Assembly (NCBI GenBank): GCA_023266195.1
Contig: JAHFRP010000004.1
Coordinates: 173,604-237,603, forward strand
Direction: 5' to 3'
Origin: Sulfuricella sp.
GTDB lineage: Bacteria > Pseudomonadota > Gammaproteobacteria > Burkholderiales > Sulfuricellaceae
Length of the DNA stretch: 64,000 bases
Part shown: in pieces, positions 40,036 to 49,030 of the stretch
Position numbering within the stretch: position 1 is the first letter of the stretch
Layout of the letters: each line of letters opens with the position of its first letter
The notes under the pieces: generated by a model
The model's database searches: none
Told to the model about the DNA's origin: nothing
The model's input: the letters and a program-made list of their open reading frames with translations, nothing else
Program-made: the position numbers and the translations under genes

Positions 40036-41009
40036 GATGCCCCGCGCAAGCTGATTTCACCCGAGGTGAAGCGCTGCGTTCCCGCCGCCGTCCGCACCAG
40101 GAGCGCACCGTCCTCGGCCACGTCCAGCAGCCGGCCGTCGTGCTGGCTGCCGTCCGGCATCAGCAGGCGCACCGGCTTGTCCTGGTAGGTGTGGTGCGCC
40201 AGCCATTCGCCGCGCAGGCGGGCAAACCCGCCCTCCTCGAACTCGCCCAGCACGTCGGCCAGATGCGACAGCAAGCGGGCCAGGATCAGATTGCGCGGCG
40301 GCGCCGCGCCGGTGATCGTGTGGACATCCACCACCGCCTGGTCGATCCGGTCCAGCACCTTGTCGGCCAGCCTGAGGTTGAGGCCGATACCGATCACAGC
40401 GGCGCTCGGCCCCAGCATGTCGCCCTGCAGTTCGATCAGGATGCCCGCCAGCTTGCGGTATTGGAACAGGATGTCGTTCGGCCACTTCAGGCCCACGCCG
40501 GACACGCCGGATTGGCCCAGCGCCCGCATCAGCGCCACGCCGACCGCCAGGCTCAAGCCGGACAGGAATCCCGCGCCCTGGTTGAAACGCCACAACAACG
40601 AAAAGGTCAGGCTGCCGCCCAGGTTGGCGTGCCATTCCCGCCCGCGCCGGCCGCGTCCGGCGGTCTGCATCTCGGCCGCCACGCAGCTGCCGTGCGGCGC
40701 GCCGAGCGCGGCTTTCTGCAGCAGCAGGCTGTTGGTCGAGCCGACGCTGTCCACCACCTCCAGTTCGAACAAGCCGACCTTGTCGCCCAAGGCGGCCAAA
40801 ACCTCGTCGCGAGCGATCCACTGCCACGGCTCGCGCAAGCGGTAGCCGCGCCCCGGCACGCGGAACACCGTCACGCCGGCTTCGTCGAGAAAACGCAGGG
40901 CTTGCCAGATGGAGGCGCGGGATACGCCCGATTGGCGCGCCATTTCCTCGCCGGAGTGGAATTCCCCGTCGGCAAGCAGGCGCAGGATGTTGAAGGTTAG
41001 CGGTTTCAC
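40032..41009 (-). CDS. birA: Biotin--protein ligase / biotin operon repressor
   Basis: 325 aa. N-terminal winged HTH (LADGEFHSGEEMARQSGVSRASIWQALRFL) and ligase domain with AGRGRRGREWHA (about residues 117-128), KWPNDIL and GIGLNL. Attaches biotin to carboxylase subunits, and the HTH implies a repressor role on biotin genes elsewhere. First gene of its unit. A repeat element lies directly upstream. Confidence 0.96.
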   Translation of the reverse strand: MKPLTFNILRLLADGEFHSGEEMARQSGVSRASIWQALRFLDEAGVTVFRVPGRGYRLREPWQWIARDEVLAALGDKVGLFELEVVDSVGSTNSLLLQKAALGAPHGSCVAAEMQTAGRGRRGREWHANLGGSLTFSLLWRFNQGAGFLSGLSLAVGVALMRALGQSGVSGVGLKWPNDILFQYRKLAGILIELQGDMLGPSAAVIGIGLNLRLADKVLDRIDQAVVDVHTITGAAPPRNLILARLLSHLADVLGEFEEGGFARLRGEWLAHHTYQDKPVRLLMPDGSQHDGRLLDVAEDGALLVRTAAGTQRFTSGEISLRGAS

Positions 41010-41034
41010 CTAACGGTCACGACGAATCGCCACC

Positions 41035-41172
41035 CAAATCATGAAACGGCGATTCGCCATGACCGTTTCCCTCTCCCCTAACCCTCTCCCGCAGACCCTA
41101 AAGGACTCCGATCCGCTACGGGCTAAAGCCCGTGCGGAGTCGTATGCGGGAGAGGGGGACGAGGTACGCTTC
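41035..41172. repeat. Palindromic CCCTCTCCC/GAGAGGG element with hairpin core
   Basis: The arms ATGAAACGGCGATTCGCCAT and ACGCTTCGCGTGTTTCATG match the arms at 4812-4892 and 54625-54775 on the opposite strand. The core contains ACGGGCTAAAGCCCGT nested within GACTCCG/CGGAGTC. It sits between trpC and birA. Confidence 0.85.
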
Positions 41173-41184
41173 GCGTGTTTCATG

Positions 41185-41973
41185 TCAGGAGAACAGCCGC
41201 GCCAGCTCCGTTCCCGGATCGGGCGCGCGCATGAAGGCTTCGCCGACGAGGAAGGCATTGACGCCGTTTTGGCGCATCAGGCCGACGTCGTCAGGCTTGA
41301 GGATGCCGCTTTCGGTAATCACCATGCGGTCGGCGGGGATGCGCGGCAGCAGGTCCAGGGTGGTTTCGAGATGGGTTTCGAAGGTGCGCAGGTTGCGGTT
41401 GTTGATGCCGATGAGCGGCGTCTTGAGCTCCAGGGCGAGGTCCAGTTCGGCGGCGTCGTGGCTTTCCACCAGCACCGCCATGCCGAGTTCGTGGGCGAGG
41501 GCTTCCAGCTCCTGCATTTTCGGCAGCTCCAGCGCCGCCACGATCAGCAGGATGGCGTCCGCCCCCATCATTCGCGCACGGCAAATCTGGTAGGCGTCGA
41601 TCATGAAATCCTTGCGCAGCACGGGAATGCCGCAAGCGGCGCGCGCCTCGACCAAGTGGCTCTTGCTGCCCTGGAAGAACTGCACGTCGGTGAGCACCGA
41701 CAGACAGGCGGCGCCGTGCCGCTCGTAGCTTTGCGCTATCGCCGCCGGATCGAAATGCTCGCGGATCACGCCCCTGGAAGGGCTGGCTTTCTTGATCTCG
41801 GCAATGACCGCCGGCTTTCCCGCGGCGATTTTGGCGCGGACGGCACCGACAAAATCGCGCGCCGGCGGCATCGCTTCAGCTTCCGCAAGAACTGCGGCGT
41901 AGGGTTTCTTCGCCACCGCGCGGGCGACTTCGGCTTGTTTGACTTCGAGGATTTTTTTCAGGATATCGGACAT
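41185..41973 (-). CDS. trpC: Indole-3-glycerol phosphate synthase
   Basis: 262 aa TIM barrel. Motifs: [63 protein letters not shown]. Last gene of the trp cluster. It starts 3 bp after the stop of the inserted ParE-type toxin, so its translation now depends on the toxin-antitoxin transcript or read-through from trpD. Confidence 0.98.
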   Translation of the reverse strand: MSDILKKILEVKQAEVARAVAKKPYAAVLAEAEAMPPARDFVGAVRAKIAAGKPAVIAEIKKASPSRGVIREHFDPAAIAQSYERHGAACLSVLTDVQFFQGSKSHLVEARAACGIPVLRKDFMIDAYQICRARMMGADAILLIVAALELPKMQELEALAHELGMAVLVESHDAAELDLALELKTPLIGINNRNLRTFETHLETTLDLLPRIPADRMVITESGILKPDDVGLMRQNGVNAFLVGEAFMRAPDPGTELARLFS

Positions 41974-41976
41974 GTT

Positions 41977-42267
41977 TTACTCTCGTGCCTCCCGGCTGTG
42001 CCAGACGCGAATGATCACTGGGTCGCCGTCCCGGTTGATCCGGTAGCGCAGCACGTAATCCCCCGCCCCAAAAGCGGCAAAAACCTGCCGACGCTCGGAG
42101 CCGTCGTTGATTGGCGCGCCCATCTCCGGGAATCGCTCCAGCCTGACGGCGGCTGCCTGGATGCAAAGCATCGCGTCAGCGGCGGCTTGCGGGTTAATGT
42201 TTGCTAAAAAATCATACAGTCGGCCAATGTCTTCCAGCGCCTCCGGCAACCAGATCAGCGCGGGCAT
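41977..42267 (-). CDS. RelE/ParE-family toxin
   Basis: 96 aa. Compact ParE fold: PALIWLPEALEDIGRLYDFLANINPQAAADAM, ERFPEMGAPIND, RRQVFAAFGAGDYVLRYRI and IIRVWHSRE. ParE proteins poison gyrase and RelE proteins cut mRNA; the R...YVLRYRI...V.RVWH pattern favours ParE. It overlaps the antitoxin gene by 13 bp. The pair lies between trpD and trpC. Confidence 0.85.
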   Translation of the reverse strand: MPALIWLPEALEDIGRLYDFLANINPQAAADAMLCIQAAAVRLERFPEMGAPINDGSERRQVFAAFGAGDYVLRYRINRDGDPVIIRVWHSREARE

Positions 42268-42527
42268 GGCGTCCTTTCGCCCCTGGCCAAAGCATCCAGC
42301 CAGTTCATTGCGTCCTTGTTGTCAACGAAATGGCCTCCCAGCTGATAACGCTCCCAACGCTCGGCGTCTTCGCGCTTTTCCCGTTCCGCTCGCTCTTCCT
42401 TGTTCAGGTATTCGATGATCGCGGCCTTGATCAGCCAGTGGGTTGCGCGGTCTTTCGCGTCGCCCAGTTTCTTCAGCCGATCCCGTGTTTCCTGGTCCAG
42501 TTTGACGCCCAAGGTAGTGGCATGCAT
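42255..42527 (-). CDS. Ribbon-helix-helix antitoxin of the ParE-like module
   Basis: About 90 aa from MHATTLGVKLDQETRDRLKKLG, an N-terminal RHH/CopG DNA-binding segment, followed by DRATHWLIKAAIIEYLNK and a C-terminal toxin-binding tail with many Glu/Arg. An AGGAGG just upstream supports the ATG at 42527 over a start seven codons earlier. It should neutralise the neighbouring toxin and repress the module through the inverted repeat at 42540-42560. Confidence 0.82.
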   Translation of the reverse strand: MHATTLGVKLDQETRDRLKKLGDAKDRATHWLIKAAIIEYLNKEERAEREKREDAERWERYQLGGHFVDNKDAMNWLDALARGERTPCPR

Positions 42528-42539
42528 TTTAGCCTCCTG

Positions 42540-42575
42540 TGGTTGCAACTATAGCAACCATTATGCGCCAGCCAA
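42540..42575 (-). promoter_or_regulatory. Promoter and operator of the ParDE-like module
   Basis: The 7-bp inverted repeat TGGTTGC (42540-42546) / GCAACCA (42554-42560) encloses a minus-strand TATAGT -10 (42548-42553). A TTGGCT -35 lies at 42570-42575 with a 16-bp spacer. Antitoxin binding would cover the -10. The promoter starts 10 bp after the trpD stop. Confidence 0.65.
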
Positions 42576-42584
42576 AAGGCTATT

Positions 42585-43619
42585 TCAATCAGGCACCTTG
42601 AACCGATTCGAAAACTCGATCAGCTGTGCCAGCCTGGCCTTGGCTCCGCCGTCGGCGATCACCCGTTCGGCCTTCTTCACCCCGGCTTCCAGCGAAGGCG
42701 CCAACCCGCCGACGTAGATTGCCGCGCCGGCGTTGAGGGCGACGATATCGCGCGCGGCACCGGGAGTATTGTCGAGCACCGCCAGCAGCTTGGCCTTGGC
42801 CTCTTCCGGCCCGCCCGCCTTGAGATCGTCGACGGAACCCGGTTTTATGCTGAATTCCTCGGGGTCGATGGCGTATTCGATGATGCCGCCGTCTTTCAGT
42901 TCGGCGACGTGGGTTTCGGTGGCGATGGTGATCTCGTCCATGCCGTCGGCGCCGTGCACCACCATGACGTGATTCGCGCCGAGCGACTTGAGCGCCTCGG
43001 CGAGCGGATAGCACAAGTCCTTGCGGAACACCCCCATCACCTGGTTCTTCGCCCCGGCCGGATTGGTCAGCGGGCCGAGCAGGTTGAACAGGGTGCGCAC
43101 GCCCAGCTCGCGCCGCACCGGCGCGGCGTATTTCATCGCGCTGTGGTGGTTGGGGGCGAACATGAAGCCGACGCCGACTTCGCGAATGGATTGAGCGACC
43201 TGGTCCGGCGTGAGGTTGACGTTGACCCCGAGCGCCTCCAGCACGTCGGCGGAACCGCAGCTGGACGACACCGAGCGGCCGCCGTGCTTGGCGATCTTTA
43301 CCCCCGCCGCCGCGGCCACCAGGGCTGACGCGGTGGAGATGTTGAACGTGTGCGCGCCGTCGCCGCCGGTGCCGCAGGTATCGACCAGATGGGATTCCGC
43401 GCCGACCGGCACCTTGGCCGAAAGCTCGCGCATCACCTCGGCCGCCGCGGCGATCTCGGCCACGGTTTCGCCCTTGGCGCGCAGCGCGACCAGGATGCCG
43501 GCGATCTGCACCTGCGTCAGCCCGCCGCCCATGATCTGGCGCATGATCGACAGCATCTCGGCGCGGCTGAGGTCGCGTTTTTCGAGCAGGGCGGTGAGCG
43601 CTTCTTGCGGCGTGATCAT
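42585..43619 (-). CDS. trpD: Anthranilate phosphoribosyltransferase
   Basis: 344 aa. Motifs: [52 protein letters not shown] (PRPP and substrate loops), [36 protein letters not shown]. Starts at 43619, overlapping the trpG stop (ATGA). Full length; a longer frame into trpG is a shadow. Confidence 0.98.
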   Translation of the reverse strand: MITPQEALTALLEKRDLSRAEMLSIMRQIMGGGLTQVQIAGILVALRAKGETVAEIAAAAEVMRELSAKVPVGAESHLVDTCGTGGDGAHTFNISTASALVAAAAGVKIAKHGGRSVSSSCGSADVLEALGVNVNLTPDQVAQSIREVGVGFMFAPNHHSAMKYAAPVRRELGVRTLFNLLGPLTNPAGAKNQVMGVFRKDLCYPLAEALKSLGANHVMVVHGADGMDEITIATETHVAELKDGGIIEYAIDPEEFSIKPGSVDDLKAGGPEEAKAKLLAVLDNTPGAARDIVALNAGAAIYVGGLAPSLEAGVKKAERVIADGGAKARLAQLIEFSNRFKVPD

Positions 43620-44188
43620 GGCCGCTTCTCCTTGAGGAAATTGGCCAGCATTTCGTGGCCGTATTCGGTCAGGATGGATTCGGGGTGGAACTGCACGCCT
43701 TCCACCGCCAGGGTTTTGTGGCGCACGCCCATGATCTCGCCGTCCTCGGTCCAGGCCGTGATCTCCAGGCACTCCGGCAGGGTTTCGCGCTCGATCACCA
43801 GCGAGTGGTAGCGGGTGGCGCGGAACGGGTTGGGCAAGCCCCGGAACACGCCGGTATCGTTGTGATGAATCATCGAGGTCTTGCCGTGCATCAGTTGCTT
43901 GGCATGAATAATCCGGCCGCCGAACGCCTGGCCGATGCTCTGGTGGCCCAGGCAGACGCCGAGCACGGGCACCTTGCCGGCGAATTCCCTGATCAGCGGC
44001 ACCGAAATGCCGGCCTCGTTGGGCGTGCACGGCCCGGGGGAAACCACGATATGGTCGGGCTTCTGCGCCGCGACCTGTTCCACGGTGATTTCGTCGTTGC
44101 GGTAAACGCGCACTTCCTCGCCCAGTTCGCCGAAATACTGCACCAGGTTGTAGGTGAAGGAATCGTAATTATCGATCATCAGCAGCAT
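43616..44188 (-). CDS. trpG: Anthranilate synthase component II (glutamine amidotransferase)
   Basis: 190 aa from [19 protein letters not shown]. Class I amidotransferase with nucleophile C79 in LGVCLGHQ and the His-Glu pair in VQFHPES. Supplies ammonia to TrpE; may also serve PabB. It is separated from trpE by a GNAT toxin-antitoxin module and about 280 bp of other sequence. Confidence 0.98.
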   Translation of the reverse strand: MLLMIDNYDSFTYNLVQYFGELGEEVRVYRNDEITVEQVAAQKPDHIVVSPGPCTPNEAGISVPLIREFAGKVPVLGVCLGHQSIGQAFGGRIIHAKQLMHGKTSMIHHNDTGVFRGLPNPFRATRYHSLVIERETLPECLEITAWTEDGEIMGVRHKTLAVEGVQFHPESILTEYGHEMLANFLKEKRP

Positions 44189-44203
44189 TTTTATATTATC
44201 CAA

Positions 44204-44470
44204 TTGATTTAACAGGACACAGTCTGCGCTGCCGCCGATTTATACCCGCTTTAATACCCGCTTTTCTCTCGCCGGAGTGAGGTTGGTGCTGACGGCACCG
44301 CGAATTTGAACATTATCCCAGCAGGCAGCACCCGCTTCAAGGTTTCATTGCAAACGTACGACTGAGGTTCCCCCGGTTTTTTGTCTTCCAAGAGGTGGGT
44401 TGCCAAACAGGTCGGCATCGACGAAAAGACCTTCTGCAAGGAATTAGGCGTTCGTCTGAAATACTTTGGA
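44204..44470. other. Non-coding remnant between trpG and the GNAT toxin
   Basis: About 270 bp without a convincing complete gene. On the plus strand (about 44390-44492) a startless frame reads VAKQVGIDEKTFCKELGVRL, resembling a helix-turn-helix of phage or mobile-element origin. On the minus strand a 62-aa frame shows no family features. I read it as debris left by insertion. Confidence 0.35.
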
Positions 44471-44965
44471 TCACGCCTTTACGATGTTTAAGCGCAGCAT
44501 CAGCGTCATGGGATGCTGTGGCGACTCCTGGAAACCGTAATGTTCGTAGAACTGCTTGGCGTGATCGTGAAGGGCATGAACGAGCAACGCGCGAACCCCG
44601 GTGTTTTGCGACACGCCGATGGCACGATTCACGGCATCCTGCAGCAGGGCCGCGCCCAGTTTGGCCCCCTGCGCCCGGCGATCCACGGCCAGCCTGCCAA
44701 GCACCATAACGGGAACCGGATCAGGCATATTGCGGCGAACCGCACTGGTAGCCAATTGGTGGGATACCGCGCCAGCAGCCATTGCGTAGTACCCGCACAC
44801 ACGATTCTCTCCATCAACCACCACAAAAGTCCTACTTGCCCCGCTGAGTTGATTGTTCATCGCACGGCGCTTAAGCCAGTCGTCCAATGCGCGTTCGCCG
44901 CACTCGAAATCATTCAACAGGTGCGAGATTGTAAGCGGCTGGGGCGCAGACAGATCCAAGCTCAT
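44471..44965 (-). CDS. GNAT-family acetyltransferase toxin (TacT type)
   Basis: 164 aa. Pattern of aminoacyl-tRNA-acetylating toxins: LLNDFECGERALDDWLKRRA at the N-terminus, RTFVVVDGENRVCGYYAMAAGAV, VMVLGRLAVDRRAQGAKLGAALLQDA (acetyl-CoA loop) and the C-terminal HALHDHAKQFYEHYGFQESP. The start overlaps the DUF1778 antitoxin stop by 4 bp. With that partner the assignment is strong. Confidence 0.88.
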   Translation of the reverse strand: MSLDLSAPQPLTISHLLNDFECGERALDDWLKRRAMNNQLSGASRTFVVVDGENRVCGYYAMAAGAVSHQLATSAVRRNMPDPVPVMVLGRLAVDRRAQGAKLGAALLQDAVNRAIGVSQNTGVRALLVHALHDHAKQFYEHYGFQESPQHPMTLMLRLNIVKA

Positions 44966-45234
44966 ACTTTGTTGCTATTCCACGGCGCCTTGACCGCCAT
45001 TAATCGCTCCAGACCGGCATTGGGGCTAGGCGGCGCGTCGAGCATGGCGACGAACTGTTGAAATTTGTCAGCATCCAACCCGAAAAACACTTGATCCAGC
45101 AGCACCGATTGTGCGCGTTCGCAAGCGGCTTCCAACATAAAGTCAGAACGGTTTTTACCCAACAGGTTGGCAGCGTGATCGATGAGATCCCGCTGCTCAG
45201 GTAAGGCGCGTAGATTGATTGCAGCAGCACGCAT
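44962..45234 (-). CDS. DUF1778 antitoxin (TacA type)
   Basis: 90 aa. RHH segment AAINLRALPEQRDLIDHAANLLGKNRSDFMLEAACERAQSVLLD followed by the toxin-binding helix FQQFVAMLDAPPSPNAGLERLM. ATG at 45234 has GGAGG five bases upstream. DUF1778 proteins repress their own operon and block the GNAT toxin. The module lies between trpE and trpG. Confidence 0.88.
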   Translation of the reverse strand: MRAAAINLRALPEQRDLIDHAANLLGKNRSDFMLEAACERAQSVLLDQVFFGLDADKFQQFVAMLDAPPSPNAGLERLMAVKAPWNSNKV

Positions 45235-45247
45235 AGCGGCCTCCAAA

Positions 45248-45298
45248 TGTAATTACAACAGATATACAAATGGTAGCGTCACGTGTAGCTATTGTCAA
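45248..45298 (-). promoter_or_regulatory. Promoter and operator of the TacAT-like module
   Basis: Minus strand consensus TTGACA (45293-45298), 17-bp spacer, TACCAT (45270-45275). The perfect palindrome TGTAATTACA (45248-45257) lies just downstream of the predicted start and is a likely antitoxin site. Confidence 0.65.
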
Positions 45299-45340
45299 TA
45301 CACCCTCTCTCTGACTCTGTGTTAACGTTTCTTTCCGGGC

Positions 45341-46810
45341 TCATGCCGACAACTCACCGCCCAGCGCCAGCTCCGCCGCCTTCAGCACGGCGCGGGCCTT
45401 GTTGCGGGTTTCGATCCATTCGCTCTCGGGCACGGAATCGGCGACGATGCCGGCGCCGGCCTGGACGTAGAGCGTGCCGTCCTTGACCACCGCGGTACGG
45501 ATGGCGATGGCCAGATCCATGTCGCCGTTGTAGCCGAGATAGCCCACGGCGCCGGCGTAGATGCCGCGCTTGGTCGGCTCCAGTTCGTCGATGATTTCCA
45601 TCGCGCGCACCTTGGGCGCGCCGGACACGGTGCCGGCGGGGAAGGTGGCGCGCAGCACGTCCATCGCGTTGTGGCCTTCCTTGAGCCGGCCTTCGACGTT
45701 GGAGACGATGTGCATGACATGAGAATAGCGCTCGATCGCCATGTTCTCGGTGACCTTGACCGAGCCGGTGCGGGCGACCCGGCCGGCGTCGTTGCGCCCC
45801 AGGTCCATCAGCATCAGGTGCTCGGCCAGTTCCTTCGGATCGGCGAGCAGATCCTGCGCCAGCGCTTCGTCCTCCTCGCGGTTCTTGCCGCGCGGGCGGG
45901 TGCCGGCGATCGGGCGCACGGTGACGGTGTCTTCTTCCAGCCGCACCAGGATTTCCGGCGAAGAGCCGACCACCTGGAAGTCGCCCATGTCGTAATAGAA
46001 CATGTAGGGCGACGGGTTGAGCGAGCGCAGCGCGCGGTAGAGCGACAGCGGCGAGGCGGCGAACGGCTGCGACATGCGCTGCGACAAGACGACCTGCATG
46101 ATGTCGCCGTCGAAGATGTAGCGCTTGCCCTTTTCCACCGCCTGCTTGAAGGCTTCCTCGCCGAATTCCGACACGGCGGCTGCGGTCGGCCCCGCCGCGA
46201 TGGCCGGAATTTCCGCCGGGCGGTGCAGTTGCCGGTGCAATTCGTCGAGCCGGTCCTGTGCTTTGCGATAGGCATCCGGCTCGGCCGGGTCGGCGTAGAC
46301 GATGAGATAAAGCTTGCTGCTGAGGTTGTCCACCACCGCCAGTTCTTCCGATTGCAGCAGCAGGATGTCGGGCGCGCCGATCGCGTCAGGCTTGGCGGTA
46401 TTCGCCAGCCGGCCTTCGATGTAGCGGATGGTGTCGTAGCCGAAATAGCCCACCAGACCGCCGCTGAAACGGGGCTGGCCGGGATGCTGCGCCACCTTGA
46501 AACGCGCCTGGTAATCCTGGATGAATTGCAGCGGGTCGGCGGTTTCGACCTGCTCGCACACTTCGCCATCGCGCTCGACCGCGACGCTGTGGCCGCGCAC
46601 CCGGATGCGGGTCTTGGCAGGCAGGCCGATGAAGGAGTAGCGGCCGAAGCGTTCGCCGCCCACCACCGATTCGAGCAGATAGGAATAGGGCCGGTTGGCG
46701 AGCTTGAGGTAGACGGTTAAGGGAGTGTCCAGGTCGGCCAGGGTTTCCCTGGCCAGCGGGATGCGATTGTAGCCTTCGCCTGCAAGGCGATTGAATTCCT
46801 GTTCAGTCAT
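45341..46810 (-). CDS. trpE: Anthranilate synthase component I
   Basis: 489 aa chorismate-utilising enzyme. The tryptophan feedback motif LLES is at residues 45-48. Catalytic blocks: [74 protein letters not shown] and AGAGIVADS. Full length, so feedback control by tryptophan is expected. Confidence 0.99.
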   Translation of the reverse strand: MTEQEFNRLAGEGYNRIPLARETLADLDTPLTVYLKLANRPYSYLLESVVGGERFGRYSFIGLPAKTRIRVRGHSVAVERDGEVCEQVETADPLQFIQDYQARFKVAQHPGQPRFSGGLVGYFGYDTIRYIEGRLANTAKPDAIGAPDILLLQSEELAVVDNLSSKLYLIVYADPAEPDAYRKAQDRLDELHRQLHRPAEIPAIAAGPTAAAVSEFGEEAFKQAVEKGKRYIFDGDIMQVVLSQRMSQPFAASPLSLYRALRSLNPSPYMFYYDMGDFQVVGSSPEILVRLEEDTVTVRPIAGTRPRGKNREEDEALAQDLLADPKELAEHLMLMDLGRNDAGRVARTGSVKVTENMAIERYSHVMHIVSNVEGRLKEGHNAMDVLRATFPAGTVSGAPKVRAMEIIDELEPTKRGIYAGAVGYLGYNGDMDLAIAIRTAVVKDGTLYVQAGAGIVADSVPESEWIETRNKARAVLKAAELALGGELSA

Positions 46811-46921
46811 GTCGTTTCACCACAAAGAGAAATTGAGAAAGTCGTCGCAAATCCGGGGATGGCTAAAAACACCATCGCCAGGACAAGGACGTCGACTTGC
46901 GTATTTCTCCGTGATTCATGG

Positions 46922-47602
46922 TCATGCCTTCCTGATCAGCTCCAACACTTCCGGCAGGCTGTCGATCACCGCGTCGCAATCCTGCTCGCGCACGTCCTTG
47001 CCGCCGTTGTAGCCGTAGGGCAGAAGCGCGACGGCGCAGCCGGCGGCGCGGGCGGCCTGGCTGTCGTTGAGCGAATCGCCCACCAGCAGCAGATCCTTCG
47101 GCTCGGCCTCGTAGTAGATCGCCGCATAGCGCAGCGGCAGCGGGTCCGGCTTCTTGCGCGGCAGGCTGTCGCCGGACAGGATCAGGTCGAAGCAAGCCTT
47201 CATGCCCATCGCCGCCAGCAGCGGCAGGGTGAAGCGCTCGGCCTTGTTGGTCACGCAAACCAGCGGAAAACCCGCATCACGCAAGGCGTTCAGCCCGTCC
47301 ACCACGCCCGGGTAGGGCCGTGTTTCGCGGCTCAGCACTTCCTCGTAATGCTTCTCGAACAAGGGCAGCGCGCGGGCGAACAGCGCCTCGTCCGGCCGGC
47401 CTTGCATGTCGCCGGTCAGCGCTCGCCTCACCAGGTTGGCGATGCCGTTGCCGATGAAGGACTGGATTTTTTCCAGGCCGACCGGCGCCATGCCCAGATC
47501 CCGCAGCATGCGCTGCGCCGCCTCGGCGATATCCGGGGCCGTGTCCAGCAGCGTGCCGTCGAGGTCGATGACGACGGCTTTGACGGGTATCGGGAATTTC
47601 AT
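46922..47602 (-). CDS. gph: Phosphoglycolate phosphatase
   Basis: 226 aa HAD-superfamily hydrolase. Motif I DLDGTLLDT, motif II VTNK, and motif III/IV KPDPLPL...LLVGDSLNDSQAARAAGC. Removes 2-phosphoglycolate formed by DNA repair or by Rubisco oxygenation. Start at MKFPIPVKAVVIDLDGT. A longer start runs through a repeat and is unlikely. In the rpe-gph-trpE order typical of betaproteobacteria. Confidence 0.95.
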   Translation of the reverse strand: MKFPIPVKAVVIDLDGTLLDTAPDIAEAAQRMLRDLGMAPVGLEKIQSFIGNGIANLVRRALTGDMQGRPDEALFARALPLFEKHYEEVLSRETRPYPGVVDGLNALRDAGFPLVCVTNKAERFTLPLLAAMGMKACFDLILSGDSLPRKKPDPLPLRYAAIYYEAEPKDLLLVGDSLNDSQAARAAGCAVALLPYGYNGGKDVREQDCDAVIDSLPEVLELIRKA

Positions 47603-47608
47603 CGTTTT

Positions 47609-47700
47609 TTTACCGCTGAGGACGCGGAGGGCGCGGAGGAAAAGCCAGATCAAACACGTTTCTTTGACTTCCTCTGCGTCCTTCGCGTCCTCAGCGGTTT
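47609..47700. repeat. ACCGCTGAGGACGCGGAGG palindromic element, copy 2
   Basis: ACCGCTGAGGACGCGGAGGG at the left and CTGCGTCCTTCGCGTCCTCA (then GCGGT) at the right form long inverted arms. It is homologous to 14796-14880 and lies between rpe and gph. Confidence 0.85.
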
Positions 47701-47707
47701 ATGCTTT

Positions 47708-48394
47708 CTAAGCCTTGGCCAACTCGCCGCGCAGCGCGCCGATGATGGAATCGTAGCGGTGCGGATCGCTTTCCTTGGCCGCGCCGAACACGGCGGAACC
47801 GGCCACGAAGGTATCCACGCCCGCCTTGGCGACTTCCAGGATGTTGGCCGGGCCGACGCCGCCGTCGATTTCCAGGCTGATGTCGCGGCCCGAAGCGTCG
47901 ATCATCTGGCGCACCTTGCGTGCCTTGTCCAGCACGTAGGGGATGAACTTCTGGCCGCCGAAGCCTGGGTTGACCGACATCAGCAGAACCATGTCGAGCT
48001 TGTCCAGGGTGTATTCCAGCACGTCCAGCGGGGTGGCCGGGTTGAACACCAGGCCGGCCTTGCAGCCGCTTTCCTTGATCAGGCCGATGGTGCGGTCGAT
48101 GTGCTCGGAGGCTTCCGGATGGAAGGTGATGTAGGTGGCGCCCGCCTTGGCGAAATCGGGGATGATGCGGTCCACCGGCTTGACCATCAGGTGCACATCG
48201 ATGGGTGCGGTGACGCCATGCTTGCGCAGCGCTTCGCACACCAGCGGGCCGATGGTCAGGTTGGGCACGTAATGGTTGTCCATGACATCGAAGTGAACGA
48301 TATCGGCTCCGGCGGCGAGCACGTTGTCCACGTCTTCGCCCAGCCTGGCGAAGTTGGCGGACAGGATGCTCGGCGCAATTCTGTATTGGGGCAT
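47708..48394 (-). CDS. rpe: Ribulose-phosphate 3-epimerase
   Basis: 228 aa TIM barrel. Motifs: [69 protein letters not shown]. Interconverts ribulose-5-phosphate and xylulose-5-phosphate (pentose phosphate or Calvin cycle). First gene of the rpe-gph-trp series. The 140 bp upstream to apaG show no further gene. Confidence 0.98.
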   Translation of the reverse strand: MPQYRIAPSILSANFARLGEDVDNVLAAGADIVHFDVMDNHYVPNLTIGPLVCEALRKHGVTAPIDVHLMVKPVDRIIPDFAKAGATYITFHPEASEHIDRTIGLIKESGCKAGLVFNPATPLDVLEYTLDKLDMVLLMSVNPGFGGQKFIPYVLDKARKVRQMIDASGRDISLEIDGGVGPANILEVAKAGVDTFVAGSAVFGAAKESDPHRYDSIIGALRGELAKA

Positions 48395-48534
48395 GGCGCT
48401 TCCTTAATAAACCAAAAACTCGAATTCTACCCTAAAATTAACGGGGGCGAACACCGGCGGCGTTTTCGGCCGCCATCGCTCACGCCGGTTTCGCTCGACT
48501 TGCCAGCACCGGCGATTTGGTATGAAATGGAAGC

Positions 48535-48918
48535 ATGGCCGAAAGCAAGAAATATGAAATTACGGTAAACACCCGCGTCGAGTACGTTTCCGACCAATCG
48601 GACATCGAGCTCGGGCGGTTCGTGTTCGCCTATACCATCGACATCGCCAATACCGGCAACATTCCCGCCCAGTTGATCAGCCGCCACTGGATCATCACCG
48701 ACGCCGCCGACCAGATGCAGGAAGTGCGCGGGCTGGGCGTGGTCGGCGAACAGCCCCTGCTCAAGCCGGGCGAAAACTTCGAATACACCAGCGGCTGCGT
48801 GATCGCCACCCCGGTCGGCACCATGCACGGCAGCTACCAGATGGTGGCGGAAGACGGCACCCGGTTTGAAGTGCCGATTGCGGAATTCACCCTGAGCATG
48901 CCGCGAGTACTACATTAG
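48535..48918 (+). CDS. apaG: ApaG protein
   Basis: 127 aa immunoglobulin-like fold. Motifs: VNTRVEYVSDQSDIELGRFVFAYTIDIANTG, LISRHWIITDA, VRGLGVVGEQPLLKPGENFEYTSGC, GTMHGSYQMV. Function not firmly known (CorD, linked to Co/Mg homeostasis in Salmonella). Normal length; followed by a REP pair. Confidence 0.97.
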   Translation: MAESKKYEITVNTRVEYVSDQSDIELGRFVFAYTIDIANTGNIPAQLISRHWIITDAADQMQEVRGLGVVGEQPLLKPGENFEYTSGCVIATPVGTMHGSYQMVAEDGTRFEVPIAEFTLSMPRVLH

Positions 48919-48919
48919 C

Positions 48920-48994
48920 GTAGGTCGGGCACCCCGTGCCCGACGGTTTTCGACAGCAGCCGGGAATTTGTCGGGCACAGAGTGCCCGACCCAC
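48920..48994. repeat. Inverted pair of GTAGGTCGGGCAC REPs before mltA
   Basis: Same family as 38388-38463 and 32845-33021. It separates apaG from mltA, both plus-strand genes. Confidence 0.88.
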
Positions 48995-49030
48995 GACCCC
49001 GCCAATGCATTGAACCCCACCTTCACATTC

